DNA of 34,328 bases from Burkholderiales bacterium (GCA_030827595.1 JAURED010000004.1:48513-82840); one strand, 5' to 3'. Shown: positions 26,968-34,328, counted from the first letter of the stretch. The notes: generated by a model not told the origin, from the letters alone. Translations and numbers: made by a program.

Positions 26968-27171
26968 ATGAGACAAGATCTAGAAATGATTGAACAGAAA
27001 TTAAAAACATTGGTAAATTTATTAGCTGAGCTACGAATTGAGAATAAACTTTTAAAAGAAAAAACGGCTCAACAAGATGAGTCGATTAAGCAACTCAATA
27101 CAAAGATTTATGAAGCCTCACAAAAAATAGAAAATCTTCTTGGACAAATTCCCGACGAGGAATTGTTATGA
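26968..27171 (+). CDS. Small coiled-coil protein upstream of zapA (TIGR02449-like, ZapB-like)
   Basis: A 67-residue, highly charged protein that is almost entirely a predicted coiled coil: leucines and isoleucines recur at heptad spacing from LEMIEQKLKTL to the QKIENLLGQ region. Such genes are commonly found directly before zapA and are annotated as TIGR02449 family. The ATG at 26968 is chosen; a GTG at 26959 would add three residues and neither has a strong ribosome binding site. The end overlaps zapA by four bases. A role in cell division is inferred from this coupling and from likeness to ZapB. Confidence 0.75.
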   Translation: MRQDLEMIEQKLKTLVNLLAELRIENKLLKEKTAQQDESIKQLNTKIYEASQKIENLLGQIPDEELL

Positions 27172-27455
27172 GTAAAATTATCGAAATTAATGTTTTAGGT
27201 CGTGATTTTCAAATCAACTGTCCGGATGGCGAAGAAGAATCTTTGATGCAATCTGTTAATCACCTGAATCAAAAAGTCAATCAATTAAAAGATTCGGGTG
27301 TTGTCGGTTTTGACAGAATCTTATTGATGGCATCGCTTAATATTATTAATGAGTCGAGTAATCAAAACCCTGATAATCTTATTCAATTAAAACTTGTTCA
27401 AGAAAAATTGAACAATTTTGATAAAATTTTAGACCAAGCATTGAGTCAGCATTGA
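27168..27455 (+). CDS. zapA: Cell division protein ZapA
   Basis: Small FtsZ-binding protein that bundles protofilaments at the Z-ring. The 95-residue product has the typical N-terminal head (EINVLGRDFQINCPDGEEE, then LNQKVNQLKDSG) and a helical tail with FDRILLMASLNIINE. It overlaps the coiled-coil gene as ATGA and is followed after ten bases by the 6S RNA gene, which is the standard zapA-ssrS order. Confidence 0.94.
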   Translation: MSKIIEINVLGRDFQINCPDGEEESLMQSVNHLNQKVNQLKDSGVVGFDRILLMASLNIINESSNQNPDNLIQLKLVQEKLNNFDKILDQALSQH

Positions 27456-27465
27456 TTCAAGTTTG

Positions 27466-27651
27466 TTTTACTGTTGCTTAGGCTATATATTCTTTGAACT
27501 AGTCATTAGCATCGGTTTGAGTTCATCTGATGTGGTGAGATTGTTTTCAATTGGGTTACCTTATAAGGGCTCTTGATGACAAACCTAAAGCATCATAGAC
27601 TTTTACCACCTGAACCTTTGGTTCTAGATGCTAGTCTAGGCAACAGTAAAA
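27466..27651 (+). ncRNA. ssrS: 6S RNA
   Basis: 6S RNA binds sigma-70 RNA polymerase by imitating an open promoter. No blast was possible; the call rests on position after zapA and on structure. The ends pair perfectly over 12 bases (TTTTACTGTTGC at 27466-27477 with GCAACAGTAAAA at 27640-27651) and extend with two G-U pairs to about 19. An apical stem forms from GGTTTG plus TCATC (27514-27527) with GATGA plus CAAACC (27575-27585). Between them is a large bubble whose 3' side has the small hairpin GAACC-TTT-GGTTC (27612-27624). Size, about 186, is right. The fau (ygfA) gene that usually follows is missing. Confidence 0.88.
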
Positions 27652-27656
27652 TGAAT

Positions 27657-28016
27657 TTATCTTAGGCTGTGGTACTCGAGATCAGCAAGGTCTATTAAAT
27701 CAAGGCACTTCTCATTGGTTGCCTCTAAAATCACTGGGGGAGCCATGCCCGCATCCGCGGCCTCAAGCCAGCGACTTGCACAAATACACCATCGATCGCC
27801 AGGATTTAATCCTTCAAATTGAAATTCAGGTCGGGGGGTAGATAGATCATTACCTAATGCTTTAGAGAAAAGTAAAAATTCTTCACTCACTTCAGCACAT
27901 ACGGTATGACTGCCTTGGTCACTTTCGCAGGTATCACATAAGCCGTTCCTGTAATAACCTGTTTTCGGATTCAGGCTACACACCTGAAGATTGGTCCCTT
28001 TTACATTTTTTTGCAT
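27657..28016 (-). CDS. DUF2237 family protein
   Basis: A 119-residue cytoplasmic protein of a conserved family without known function. Family features seen are NVKGTNLQVCSLNPKTGYYRNG cut here to its recognisable core (GTNLQVCS and GYYRNG), C-D-T-C, the HTVCAEV segment, and GDRWCICASRW. Several cysteines suggest metal binding or redox chemistry, but this is not established. It ends five bases from the 6S RNA end and diverges from the EVE gene. Confidence 0.88.
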   Translation of the reverse strand: MQKNVKGTNLQVCSLNPKTGYYRNGLCDTCESDQGSHTVCAEVSEEFLLFSKALGNDLSTPRPEFQFEGLNPGDRWCICASRWLEAADAGMAPPVILEATNEKCLDLIDLADLEYHSLR

Positions 28017-28026
28017 GATCGTTTAA

Positions 28027-28054
28027 ACTAGTATTAAAAATTAAGGACTAGTAT
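28027..28054. repeat. Tandem ACTAGTAT repeats between divergent DUF2237 and EVE genes
   Basis: ACTAGTAT occurs at 28027-28034 and again at 28047-28054, exactly 20 bases apart (about two helix turns), within a 40-base divergent promoter region. Each copy contains the palindrome ACTAGT. This may be an operator, or chance in A+T-rich DNA. Confidence 0.4.
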
Positions 28055-28056
28055 AA

Positions 28057-28512
28057 ATGAAATATTGGTTAATGAAATCAGAACCCACAGACTACTCCAT
28101 TGATGATCTTGAAAAAGATGGTCATATTGACTGGTATGGGATTCGAAATTATCAAGCAAGAAATTTTATGCGAGATCAAATGAGCATTGACGATCTTGCC
28201 TTTTTTTATCATTCAAATTGTAAAGAACCTGGGATTGTTGGCATTATGAAAGTCTGCAAGTTAGCTTATCCGGATAAACTTCAATTCCAATCTGGTCATA
28301 AGTACCATGACCCCAAGTCCGATCCAAATAATCCTCGCTGGGTAAATGTTGATGTTGCCTTTGTCAAAAAAACTCGACTTTTGAGTTTAAATGAAATCAG
28401 AACCTATCAAGAATTAGAAACACTCAAAATACTCCAAAGGGGAAATCGATTATCGATCACCCCTTTAACTGAATTTGAATGGGATTTTATCAATAAGAAA
28501 TTGGCTACCTAA
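28057..28512 (+). CDS. EVE domain-containing protein
   Basis: A 151-residue single-domain protein of the EVE/thymocyte nuclear protein 1 family, a relative of PUA and YTH domains thought to bind modified bases. It starts with the hallmark MKYWLMKSEPTDYSIDDL, and shows WYGIRNYQARNFMRDQM, FYHSN and a DPKSDPNNPRW segment. The length is typical for bacterial stand-alone EVE proteins. AAGGA lies nine bases before the ATG. Its end overlaps the beta-propeller gene on the other strand by eight bases. The bound ligand is unknown. Confidence 0.93.
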   Translation: MKYWLMKSEPTDYSIDDLEKDGHIDWYGIRNYQARNFMRDQMSIDDLAFFYHSNCKEPGIVGIMKVCKLAYPDKLQFQSGHKYHDPKSDPNNPRWVNVDVAFVKKTRLLSLNEIRTYQELETLKILQRGNRLSITPLTEFEWDFINKKLAT

Positions 28513-29551
28513 CGTCATCAAGACTTCCAATAGCCTTAGGATAAGTCACCACCCCCCAAGGAATTCCTTGAACCGCAATTGATCCGGTCACCTCGAGTTT
28601 GTTCGTATCAATTACTTTTAATTCATCAGATCTTCCACAGGCCATCAGTAACTCATTATTGTCAGGGGTAAAAGAAAAATGCCAACATCTTTTACCATCT
28701 AATGGAATATCCTTAATTTTTGTAAAATTCTCGGTTTCAAATACTTCGAGTAATTTAGATTTACTAGAGGCGACAAATAGCCGATCTCCAGTTGAGTCGA
28801 ATGAAACACCATAGGGGTTGCTCCCAGTAGATATAGTTTTTTGATGGTTAAAGTCCTGATCAAGAACTATAAAGTTATCACTGTGCTCCAAAGTTGATAC
28901 ATATACATTCCCTTTCGGTGACATTTTGATTCCCCGGGGTCGATCACCGTAGGGCTTTACATCAAATGTTTTTAATAATTCACCAGAATTTAAATCATGA
29001 ATGGTGATGGTGTTATCCGCTTCATTGGTCACAATCACTTTTGTCCCATCTTGATTAAATTCAATGCCCTCGGTTTCAGGGCCGCCTTCAATTTCTCTGA
29101 GTTTTTTTCCTTGTTTGATATCAACCACAGCTATTTGCGCTGGCGTTTTATCATCGCCATCATCGTCATCATCTTTTCCCTCATGCTCATTTTGAGCCGG
29201 GGGTTTTCCAGTTGATGCAGGCTCAGTTGAAACAAATACTAAATCTTTAAAGACTCGAATAAATTCTGGATTTTTACCCACCTCGACTTGACTGACTACT
29301 TTTCCAGATACTCGATCTATTATAGTTAAGTTAGCGTCGCCTTTATTTGCGGTCACCAAATATTTTCCATCACTGGATACACCGATACCACGAGGGCCTG
29401 AAGACTGAATATCAATTTCATTAATGACCTCTTTGGTAATCAGGTCAATTACAGTTATCCCCCCTTTTTGAGAGGTTACGTAAGCCTTAGGTGATTCTGA
29501 GGAGCCACAAGACACCAATGCCAAAAAAATTATTCCTATTAACAGCTTCAT
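28505..29551 (-). CDS. Seven-bladed (YVTN-type) beta-propeller lipoprotein
   Basis: A 348-residue exported protein. The signal peptide ends in a lipobox L12-V13-S14-C15, so it is likely lipid-anchored in the periplasm. The body is a series of about 42-residue beta-propeller blades with repeats such as GPRGIGVSSDGKYLVTAN, GIEFNQDGTKVIVTNEAD and GVSFDSTGDRLFVASS, as in the YVTN and PQQ-linked propeller families. An acidic Pro/Asp-rich insert (about 111-138, with DDDDDGDD) interrupts one blade. A good ribosome site (AAGGAG) precedes the ATG. In methylotrophs such propellers often accompany periplasmic PQQ dehydrogenases, but no such gene is here and the function is unknown. Confidence 0.85.
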   Translation of the reverse strand: MKLLIGIIFLALVSCGSSESPKAYVTSQKGGITVIDLITKEVINEIDIQSSGPRGIGVSSDGKYLVTANKGDANLTIIDRVSGKVVSQVEVGKNPEFIRVFKDLVFVSTEPASTGKPPAQNEHEGKDDDDDGDDKTPAQIAVVDIKQGKKLREIEGGPETEGIEFNQDGTKVIVTNEADNTITIHDLNSGELLKTFDVKPYGDRPRGIKMSPKGNVYVSTLEHSDNFIVLDQDFNHQKTISTGSNPYGVSFDSTGDRLFVASSKSKLLEVFETENFTKIKDIPLDGKRCWHFSFTPDNNELLMACGRSDELKVIDTNKLEVTGSIAVQGIPWGVVTYPKAIGSLDDVR

Positions 29552-29579
29552 CTAAACTCCTTCAAAATTTTAAATTATG

Positions 29580-31109
29580 TTATTTACTCAAAAATAGTCG
29601 ATAGCCAGGGTTTTCTGTCTCATCCCAATAAGGATAACCTAAATGACTTAAAAACTTTTTAAAAGTTTTCATTTGTTTTGTCGGAACCTGGATTCCAACA
29701 AGAACTCTTGCAGTATCGGCTCCATGATTGCGATAATGAAAAAGACTGATATTCCACCCTTTATTTAAACTTTGTAAAAAATTCATTAATGCTCCAGGTC
29801 TTTCTGGAAATTCAAAACGATACATTAATTCATTTTTAGCTTGAGGGGCATGCCCACCAACCAAGTGTCTGAGATGAAGTTTTGCCATTTCATTAGCCGT
29901 GAGATCAATGGCTTTTAAACCAACGCTCTCTAGTGAGGTAATAATTTTTTTTACCTCTGAGACATCCTCGATACTGATCCCTGTAAAAATCTGTGCCTCA
30001 GTTTCATCAGCAAAACGATAATTAAATTCTGTAATGTTGCGCTTACCAATCTGCTCACAAAAGCTCTTAAAAGCCCCTGGTTTTTCAGGAATGGTAACAG
30101 CAATAATAGCCTCACGTTGTTCACCGATTTCTGCTCTCTCAGATACAAAACGTAATCGATCAAAATTTAAATTAGCGCCTGAAGCGATCCCGATAATATT
30201 TTCATGTTTGATCTTATTTTTATTTTTTTCAACATACTGCTTGATACCTGCAACCGCTAAAGCGCCTGCGGGCTCTAAAATAATTCTTGAATCTTCAAAA
30301 ACATCCTTGATCGCCGCACAAATAGAATCATTGTCAACAACTAACATCTCATCGACATAATCTTTACAAATCAGGTAATTGTGTTCACCTACTCTTTTAA
30401 CCGCAGCCCCTTCGGCAAATAATGCTACCTGTTTCAAGGTCACTCTTTTTTTACTTTTTAGGGACTTGGTCATGGCTTCAGAACCCTTTGCCTCAACCCC
30501 AATAATTTTTATTTCGGGATGCATGGCTTTCACATAAGCAGCGACCCCCGAAACCAGTCCACCACCTCCGACGCAACAAAAGATCGCATGAATCGGTTTG
30601 TTAAAGTTTTCTAATATTTCTTTTCCAATGGTGCCTTGTCCAATAATGACATCCAGATCATCATAAGGATGAACAAAGGTCATTTTTTCTTTTTGAGCAA
30701 GCTCCAATGCATATTCCATTGATTCAGCAAAATTTTCTCCATGCAGAACCACTTCTGCCCCATAATTTTTGACTGCTTTTATTTTTATGAATGGCGTAAT
30801 TTCGGGCATAACAATAACAGCTCGACATTTTATTTTTTTGGCGCTTAAGGCAACGCCCTGAGCATGATTCCCCGCCGAGGCTGCAATCACTCCATTTTTC
30901 AATTTACTTGCAGGCAGTCTTGAAAACTTGTTCATCGCCCCCCTAATCTTAAAAGAATGAATTGGCTGCAAGTCTTCACGCTTAAGATAAATATTATTTT
31001 CAAAGCGAGATGAAAGTTGCTCCTGCCTCTCCAGGGGAGTTTTTTTGACCACGGAGTAATTATTCACCTGATCAATTGATCGCTTAATTTTTTTTATATC
31101 AATTTTCAT
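29580..31109 (-). CDS. ilvA: Threonine ammonia-lyase, biosynthetic
   Basis: Deaminates threonine to 2-oxobutanoate, the first step of isoleucine synthesis. The 509-residue protein has the PLP lysine Lys54 in [17 protein letters not shown], and the phosphate-binding glycine loop VGGGGLVSG, then two ACT-like regulatory domains (about 325-400 and 420-505) as in the feedback-inhibited biosynthetic form. The beta-propeller gene follows after 28 bases and may be co-transcribed. It diverges from rpiA. Confidence 0.96.
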   Translation of the reverse strand: MKIDIKKIKRSIDQVNNYSVVKKTPLERQEQLSSRFENNIYLKREDLQPIHSFKIRGAMNKFSRLPASKLKNGVIAASAGNHAQGVALSAKKIKCRAVIVMPEITPFIKIKAVKNYGAEVVLHGENFAESMEYALELAQKEKMTFVHPYDDLDVIIGQGTIGKEILENFNKPIHAIFCCVGGGGLVSGVAAYVKAMHPEIKIIGVEAKGSEAMTKSLKSKKRVTLKQVALFAEGAAVKRVGEHNYLICKDYVDEMLVVDNDSICAAIKDVFEDSRIILEPAGALAVAGIKQYVEKNKNKIKHENIIGIASGANLNFDRLRFVSERAEIGEQREAIIAVTIPEKPGAFKSFCEQIGKRNITEFNYRFADETEAQIFTGISIEDVSEVKKIITSLESVGLKAIDLTANEMAKLHLRHLVGGHAPQAKNELMYRFEFPERPGALMNFLQSLNKGWNISLFHYRNHGADTARVLVGIQVPTKQMKTFKKFLSHLGYPYWDETENPGYRLFLSK

Positions 31110-31141
31110 ATATTTTCTTAATTTTAATTCATTCTACAGAG

Positions 31142-31186
31142 GTGTATCATTGTAATCAAAATTTTAAATACATTTTATTGATACAC
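31142..31186 (+). repeat. Inverted repeat in the rpiA leader
   Basis: GTGTATCA (31142-31149) and TGATACAC (31179-31186) are perfect inverted repeats separated by 29 A+T-rich bases. The second arm ends just before the AAAGGGG ribosome binding site of rpiA. It could be a protein-binding palindrome or an RNA stem; no known regulator site is recognised. Confidence 0.5.
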
Positions 31187-31193
31187 AAAGGGG
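31187..31193 (+). promoter_or_regulatory. Ribosome binding site of rpiA
   Basis: AAAGGGG lies five bases before the ATG at 31199 and decides this start over the longer frame beginning at 31142, which would place 19 unconserved residues ahead of the normal RpiA N-terminus. Confidence 0.7.
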
Positions 31194-31198
31194 AAGTA

Positions 31199-31858
31199 AT
31201 GTCATTCACGCAAGATGAATTAAAACAACAAGTTGCTAAAGCTGCGGTAGCTTATGTTGAATCAGGAATTATTGGAGTAGGGACTGGATCAACAGCAAAT
31301 TACTTTATCGATGAATTGGCTAAAGTAAAACATAAGATAGAAGGTGCCGTCGCCAGCAGTGAGGCAACCGCTCAAAAATTAAAAGCTCATGGGATTCAAG
31401 TTTATGATCTAAACAGTGTGAACGGGATGGAGATTTATGTTGATGGAGCGGACGAAATAACAGCTCACATGCATATGCTCAAGGGAGGTGGGGGCGCACT
31501 CACCAGAGAAAAAATAGTAGCGGCCAATGCAAAAGATTTTATTTGTATCTGCGACGAAACCAAATATGTTGACGTATTAGGAAAATTCCCTTTGCCCGTT
31601 GAGGTGCTCCCCATGGCCCGAAGCTATGTGGCAAGAGAGCTCACAAAATTAGGCGGTAATCCCGTTTTAAGAGACTTTACCACTGATAACGGCAATGTCA
31701 TCTTAGATGTGCATAATTTAGTCATATCTGACCCAGTTGAAATGGAAGCAAGGATTAATCAAATTGTTGGGGTTGTAACCAACGGTCTTTTTGCTTCTAG
31801 GCCAGCAAATATACTACTTCTGGCTACATCTGAAGGTGTAAAAACTATTAAGAAATAG
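31199..31858 (+). CDS. rpiA: Ribose-5-phosphate isomerase A
   Basis: Interconverts ribose 5-phosphate and ribulose 5-phosphate in the pentose phosphate or ribulose monophosphate network. The 219-residue length equals that of E. coli RpiA. Visible motifs are GTGSTA (28-33), DGADE (82-86) and [11 protein letters not shown] (95-105) with the catalytic glutamate. In a methylotroph using the ribulose monophosphate cycle it supplies the sugar-phosphate pool, and it shares the ribulose 5-phosphate substrate with kdsD of this window. Confidence 0.97.
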   Translation: MSFTQDELKQQVAKAAVAYVESGIIGVGTGSTANYFIDELAKVKHKIEGAVASSEATAQKLKAHGIQVYDLNSVNGMEIYVDGADEITAHMHMLKGGGGALTREKIVAANAKDFICICDETKYVDVLGKFPLPVEVLPMARSYVARELTKLGGNPVLRDFTTDNGNVILDVHNLVISDPVEMEARINQIVGVVTNGLFASRPANILLLATSEGVKTIKK

Positions 31859-31921
31859 TTATTTTTCATAAAAATGACATATACTTAATATAGACTAATC
31901 TTTTAGGTAAAATTTTATATT

Positions 31922-32623
31922 ATGGCAACTCATTCTTTTTCTAAATTTGACTCAGAACTCGAATCTTTAAGAAGTAAGGTTCTTGAAATGGGGGGCATTG
32001 TTGAAGAACAAATAAAAAATGCCGTCGATGCCCTGGTTGATGCAGATGCCAAACTAGCAAAAAAAGTAATTGAGGCCGATGAGAAGGTTAATGACCTTGA
32101 AAAATTAATTGATGAAAATTGTCTCCTAGTACTGGTAAAGCGCTCACCCGCTGCCGGAGATTTAAGATTTGTATCCACCGTGCAAAAAACCATCAGTGAC
32201 TTAGAGCGTATTGGCGATGAGTCGACCAAAATTGCCAGAGCGGCTTTAAGGATCTATGAAGATGACCGCATGGGTAAACCATCACTCAGCGACATCAAGT
32301 CGATGGCTAAATTAGTCTCAGAAATGCTACATGAAGCGCTTGATTCTTTTGCGAGGCTTGATCCAGAGATTTCACTGGATGTTATAAAAACAGATGAGAG
32401 CGTGGACGATATTTATCAGTCCTGTATGCGCACACAGTTAACGTTTATGTTAGAAGATCCAAGAAAAATCTCAGCGTCCATGGAAGTCATCTATATTGCC
32501 AAAGCTCTTGAGAGGATTGGTGACCATTCTCAGAACATTACCGAATATGTGGTCTATACCGTTAAGGGTACGGACGTTCGTCATGCCTCAGTGAAAGATA
32601 TTAAAAGAGAGCTTAAGGGATAA
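31922..32623 (+). CDS. phoU: Phosphate signalling protein PhoU
   Basis: Links the Pst phosphate transporter to the PhoR/PhoB two-component system. The 233-residue protein is all-helical with the two metal-cluster repeats of the family, DLERIGDESTKIA and ALERIGDHSQNITEY, in its N- and C-terminal halves. Usually phoU ends a pstSCAB operon; here it stands as a single gene after rpiA with no pst or pho genes nearby. A weak promoter candidate (ATGACA at 31874, TAATCT at 31896, spacing 16) lies in the 63-base gap upstream. Confidence 0.95.
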   Translation: MATHSFSKFDSELESLRSKVLEMGGIVEEQIKNAVDALVDADAKLAKKVIEADEKVNDLEKLIDENCLLVLVKRSPAAGDLRFVSTVQKTISDLERIGDESTKIARAALRIYEDDRMGKPSLSDIKSMAKLVSEMLHEALDSFARLDPEISLDVIKTDESVDDIYQSCMRTQLTFMLEDPRKISASMEVIYIAKALERIGDHSQNITEYVVYTVKGTDVRHASVKDIKRELKG

Positions 32624-32642
32624 TCACCCAGTCTTTTGAGTC

Positions 32643-32915
32643 CTACGCTTTTGGGGGAACGTAACCTTCAGCTTGATCCGCTCCGGATCCAAAAAAATAA
32701 TTTTCTGTTTGCTGAGTGAGGTATTTTCTTGCCTCTGGATCGATGAGGCTTAATCGATTCTCGTTGACCAGCATGGTTTGATGTTTGAGCCAATCAGCCC
32801 AGGCTTGTTTGGACACGTTTTCAAATATTTTTTTGCCTAACTCGCCAGGGTATGGCGGGAAATCTAAACCTTCAGCTTCTTTACCAAGTTTTACGCATTT
32901 AACAAGTCGTGTCAT
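32643..32915 (-). CDS. yggX: Oxidative damage protection protein / Fe(II) trafficking protein YggX
   Basis: Small protein that protects iron-sulfur clusters from oxidation. The 90-residue sequence has the family features: [19 protein letters not shown] with conserved Cys7, FPPYPGELG, and [14 protein letters not shown] like the conserved AWxxWLxxQTMLINE. It is convergent with phoU (19-base gap) and divergent from dgkA. mutY, a frequent neighbour, is not seen. Confidence 0.95.
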   Translation of the reverse strand: MTRLVKCVKLGKEAEGLDFPPYPGELGKKIFENVSKQAWADWLKHQTMLVNENRLSLIDPEARKYLTQQTENYFFGSGADQAEGYVPPKA

Positions 32916-32933
32916 TTTTTTCTCACAATGTTT

Positions 32934-32939
32934 TATAAT
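32934..32939 (+). promoter_or_regulatory. Putative -10 box (TATAAT) of dgkA
   Basis: A TATAAT lies 29 bases before the dgkA ATG in the 53-base divergent gap, with AAGGGAG as ribosome site at 32955-32961. The -35 region is not convincing, so the call is tentative. Confidence 0.4.
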
Positions 32940-32968
32940 GGCTTTGATTTTATCAAGGGAGTGGTTTA

Positions 32969-33337
32969 ATGGAAAGTCCTTTTAAAGGCAAGACTGGAAT
33001 AAAAAGATTAATCAATGCCTTCGGCTACTCTCTCTCCGGATTTAAAGTGGCGTTTGCTAAAGAGGATGCCTTCCGTCAGGAAGTTTTCTTATCAATCATC
33101 CTGGTAACTGTGGCGGTTTACATTTCTAACAGCTCAATTGAACTTGTTTTACTTATTGGAAGCACCCTGCTCGTGCCTATTATTGAATTATTAAATTCTG
33201 CCATTGAGGCCACGGTAGATCGAGTGAGTCTTGACAAACATCCGCTTGCAAAACGCGCTAAAGATATTGGCAGTGCAGCAGTTTTTTTAAGTCTTGTTAA
33301 CCTTGTCGCGACTTGGTTAATCATCATTTTTTATTAG
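32969..33337 (+). CDS. dgkA: Diacylglycerol kinase (prokaryotic DgkA type)
   Basis: Small inner-membrane kinase that phosphorylates diacylglycerol, recycling lipid left from membrane-derived glycan synthesis. The 122-residue protein has three membrane helices (about 42-58, 60-80, 98-120) and the signature [13 protein letters not shown] followed by [14 protein letters not shown], matching the active-site helix of E. coli DgkA. An amphipathic N-terminal part contains [13 protein letters not shown]. It overlaps the end of the TonB receptor gene by four bases on the other strand. Confidence 0.95.
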   Translation: MESPFKGKTGIKRLINAFGYSLSGFKVAFAKEDAFRQEVFLSIILVTVAVYISNSSIELVLLIGSTLLVPIIELLNSAIEATVDRVSLDKHPLAKRAKDIGSAAVFLSLVNLVATWLIIIFY

Positions 33338-34328
33338 AACTCTCCGCGTAAACCAAACAGCACCGATCGCCCCCCCATTGGTATCTTGTCTTTCATTAAC
33401 GAGGCATGATCTCTAATTTCTTCATCTAGCAAGTTATACCCCTTCATAAAAAATTCTAAGTTATATTCAAGGGGTAATTTATAAGATGCATAAGCAGTGA
33501 TGTTGGTATAGCCAGGTGTTGATAATTCATTTGATCCAATATCGTTTTGATTAAAAGCTCTCAAAACATCCAGGCGAGCAAAGAATGCATTTTTTTGATA
33601 ATCAATACTCGTCCCTAATCGCAAAGGTGAGATTCGCGGTAAGTCGTTTCCATTGCTTTGCTCAGCTCGAACATAATCACCTCTAAATAACCATGCCACT
33701 TGATTGTTGACTTGAAACCTTCCATCAAATTCAATTCCCTTAAACGATGCTCCCACTTGTTGATATTGGTATACATCCAATGCTTCAGCTTGTGACTCCC
33801 CATCATGTAAATGATAGAGCTCGCTACCCGAATTGAATAGTCCAATGAAACGATTAAATCGAGTGTAGTATGGCCCAATATTAAAATGATGCGACCCTTG
33901 ATTCCACTTCAGTTGGAAATCTATTGAATTTGATAGCTCGGTTGATAAATTTTCATTGCCTTTTTGCACGGTCTCGGTTGCATGATGAGAGCCATATGGA
34001 AATAATTCAAAAAAAGCAGGTGCTCTTTCTGAGTGGGTAATATTCGACGCAATCGCAAAAGAATTATTGATTTTATAGATTCCACCTAATGAGGCATTGT
34101 TCGTTTGAAATGACTCTTCGGAATCATTAAAACTTGGGCTATCTTCTGTTCCTGAAGAGCTCACACAATCACTTGAGCTGCTAAAACTGACACTACAGCC
34201 TCCATCTCCTTCAAAAGCACTTCTCCTAACATCATGATTACCCCGACGTAATCCAAATGTGATTTTGTGTTCATCTATGGGTAATTCCTCATAAATATAA
34301 ATCGACTGTGAGTTAGTGTTTGAATTTG
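33334..34328 (-). CDS. TonB-dependent outer-membrane receptor (C-terminal part, ZnuD-like?)
   Basis: The reading frame stays open to the window edge, so the plug domain and N-terminus are missing. About 330 residues of beta-barrel are seen, with alternating strands and the closing aromatic residue: ...[12 protein letters not shown]. The segment HSERAPAFFELFPYGSHHAT resembles the conserved stretch of ZnuD-like receptors (RAPxxxELFxxGxHxAT). A Ser-rich loop with two cysteines ten residues apart (codons at 34165-34167 and 34195-34197) and several histidines would fit metal capture. Substrate (zinc, haem or other) is not settled. Confidence 0.85.
   Translation of the reverse strand, partial: NSNTNSQSIYIYEELPIDEHKITFGLRRGNHDVRRSAFEGDGGCSVSFSSSSDCVSSSGTEDSPSFNDSEESFQTNNASLGGIYKINNSFAIASNITHSERAPAFFELFPYGSHHATETVQKGNENLSTELSNSIDFQLKWNQGSHHFNIGPYYTRFNRFIGLFNSGSELYHLHDGESQAEALDVYQYQQVGASFKGIEFDGRFQVNNQVAWLFRGDYVRAEQSNGNDLPRISPLRLGTSIDYQKNAFFARLDVLRAFNQNDIGSNELSTPGYTNITAYASYKLPLEYNLEFFMKGYNLLDEEIRDHASLMKDKIPMGGRSVLFGLRGEF

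Noticed and set aside
31930-32229. Open frame of 99 residues antisense to phoU, very rich in serine
   Set aside because: Ser-rich composition is what reading PhoU codons backwards would give; no start signal.
32600-32680. Possible intrinsic terminator between phoU and yggX
   Set aside because: Only a three-base C/G pairing with a long loop could be drawn, and no U-tract follows a stable stem.
1-34328. Mobile elements, CRISPR arrays, tRNA or rRNA genes, toxin-antitoxin or defence islands
   Set aside because: No transposase, phage-like gene, regular repeat array, cloverleaf or defence module was recognised; xerC is the housekeeping recombinase with its usual neighbours.

Overview
The window reads as a stretch of core chromosome from a small-genome, A+T-rich betaproteobacterium. 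The best fit is the Methylophilaceae (freshwater or marine methylotrophs of the Methylopumilus/OM43 type). That placement is an inference from betaproteobacterial gene order (kef-kdsD-lpt-rpoN-hpf-rapZ-pts, rsmB-DUF4390-ntrY-ntrX, metK/lpxL-dapF-xerC, zapA-6S RNA), the low G+C and the tight packing. Almost all neighbouring genes are separated by a few bases or overlap, often as ATGA or TAATG junctions. I see no insertion sequence, prophage, CRISPR array, tRNA or rRNA. No gap lacking a gene exceeds about 200 bases.

Layout. 1-365 is the 3' end of moaC, which meets thiO and a Kef-type antiporter on the opposite strand (352-3299). From 3348 to 13688 there is one long rightward run: kdsD and lptC-lptA-lptB (LPS synthesis and export), rpoN, hpf, rapZ, an incomplete PTS (EIIA, HPr, EI), oligopeptidase A and exonuclease III. 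From 13675 to 20169 a leftward run holds ntrX, ntrY, a DUF4390 gene, rsmB, fmt and def. smg lies alone on the plus strand (20322-20786). The leftward block 20783-24349 is the activated-methyl cycle: metF and ahcY behind an SAH riboswitch, preceded by metK. lpxL, dapF, xerC, a small coiled-coil gene and zapA (24412-27455) run rightward and end at a 6S RNA gene. The last part is a mosaic of single genes: DUF2237, EVE-domain protein, beta-propeller lipoprotein, ilvA, rpiA, phoU, yggX, dgkA and a TonB-dependent receptor cut by the window edge.

How the parts work together. The kdsD-lpt block makes a Kdo precursor and drives LPS transport, and lpxL acylates lipid A. The rpoN-hpf-rapZ-pts block is the regulatory PTS/sigma-54 cluster of Proteobacteria, but ptsN and hprK are missing from their usual place between hpf and rapZ, and HPr carries Asn at position 46 where the HprK target serine should be. 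metK, ahcY and metF form the methionine/SAM/SAH cycle, with an SAH-sensing leader in front of ahcY-metF.

The most unusual item is ntrX. Its receiver and Fis-type DNA-binding domain look intact, but the region between them has lost the Walker A, GAFTGA and Walker B motifs of a sigma-54 activator, while a complete-looking ntrY and an rpoN gene remain in the same window. Other points worth checking are five convergent gene pairs whose stop codons overlap, a clean absence of kdsC, and a possible switching hairpin after the SAH aptamer.
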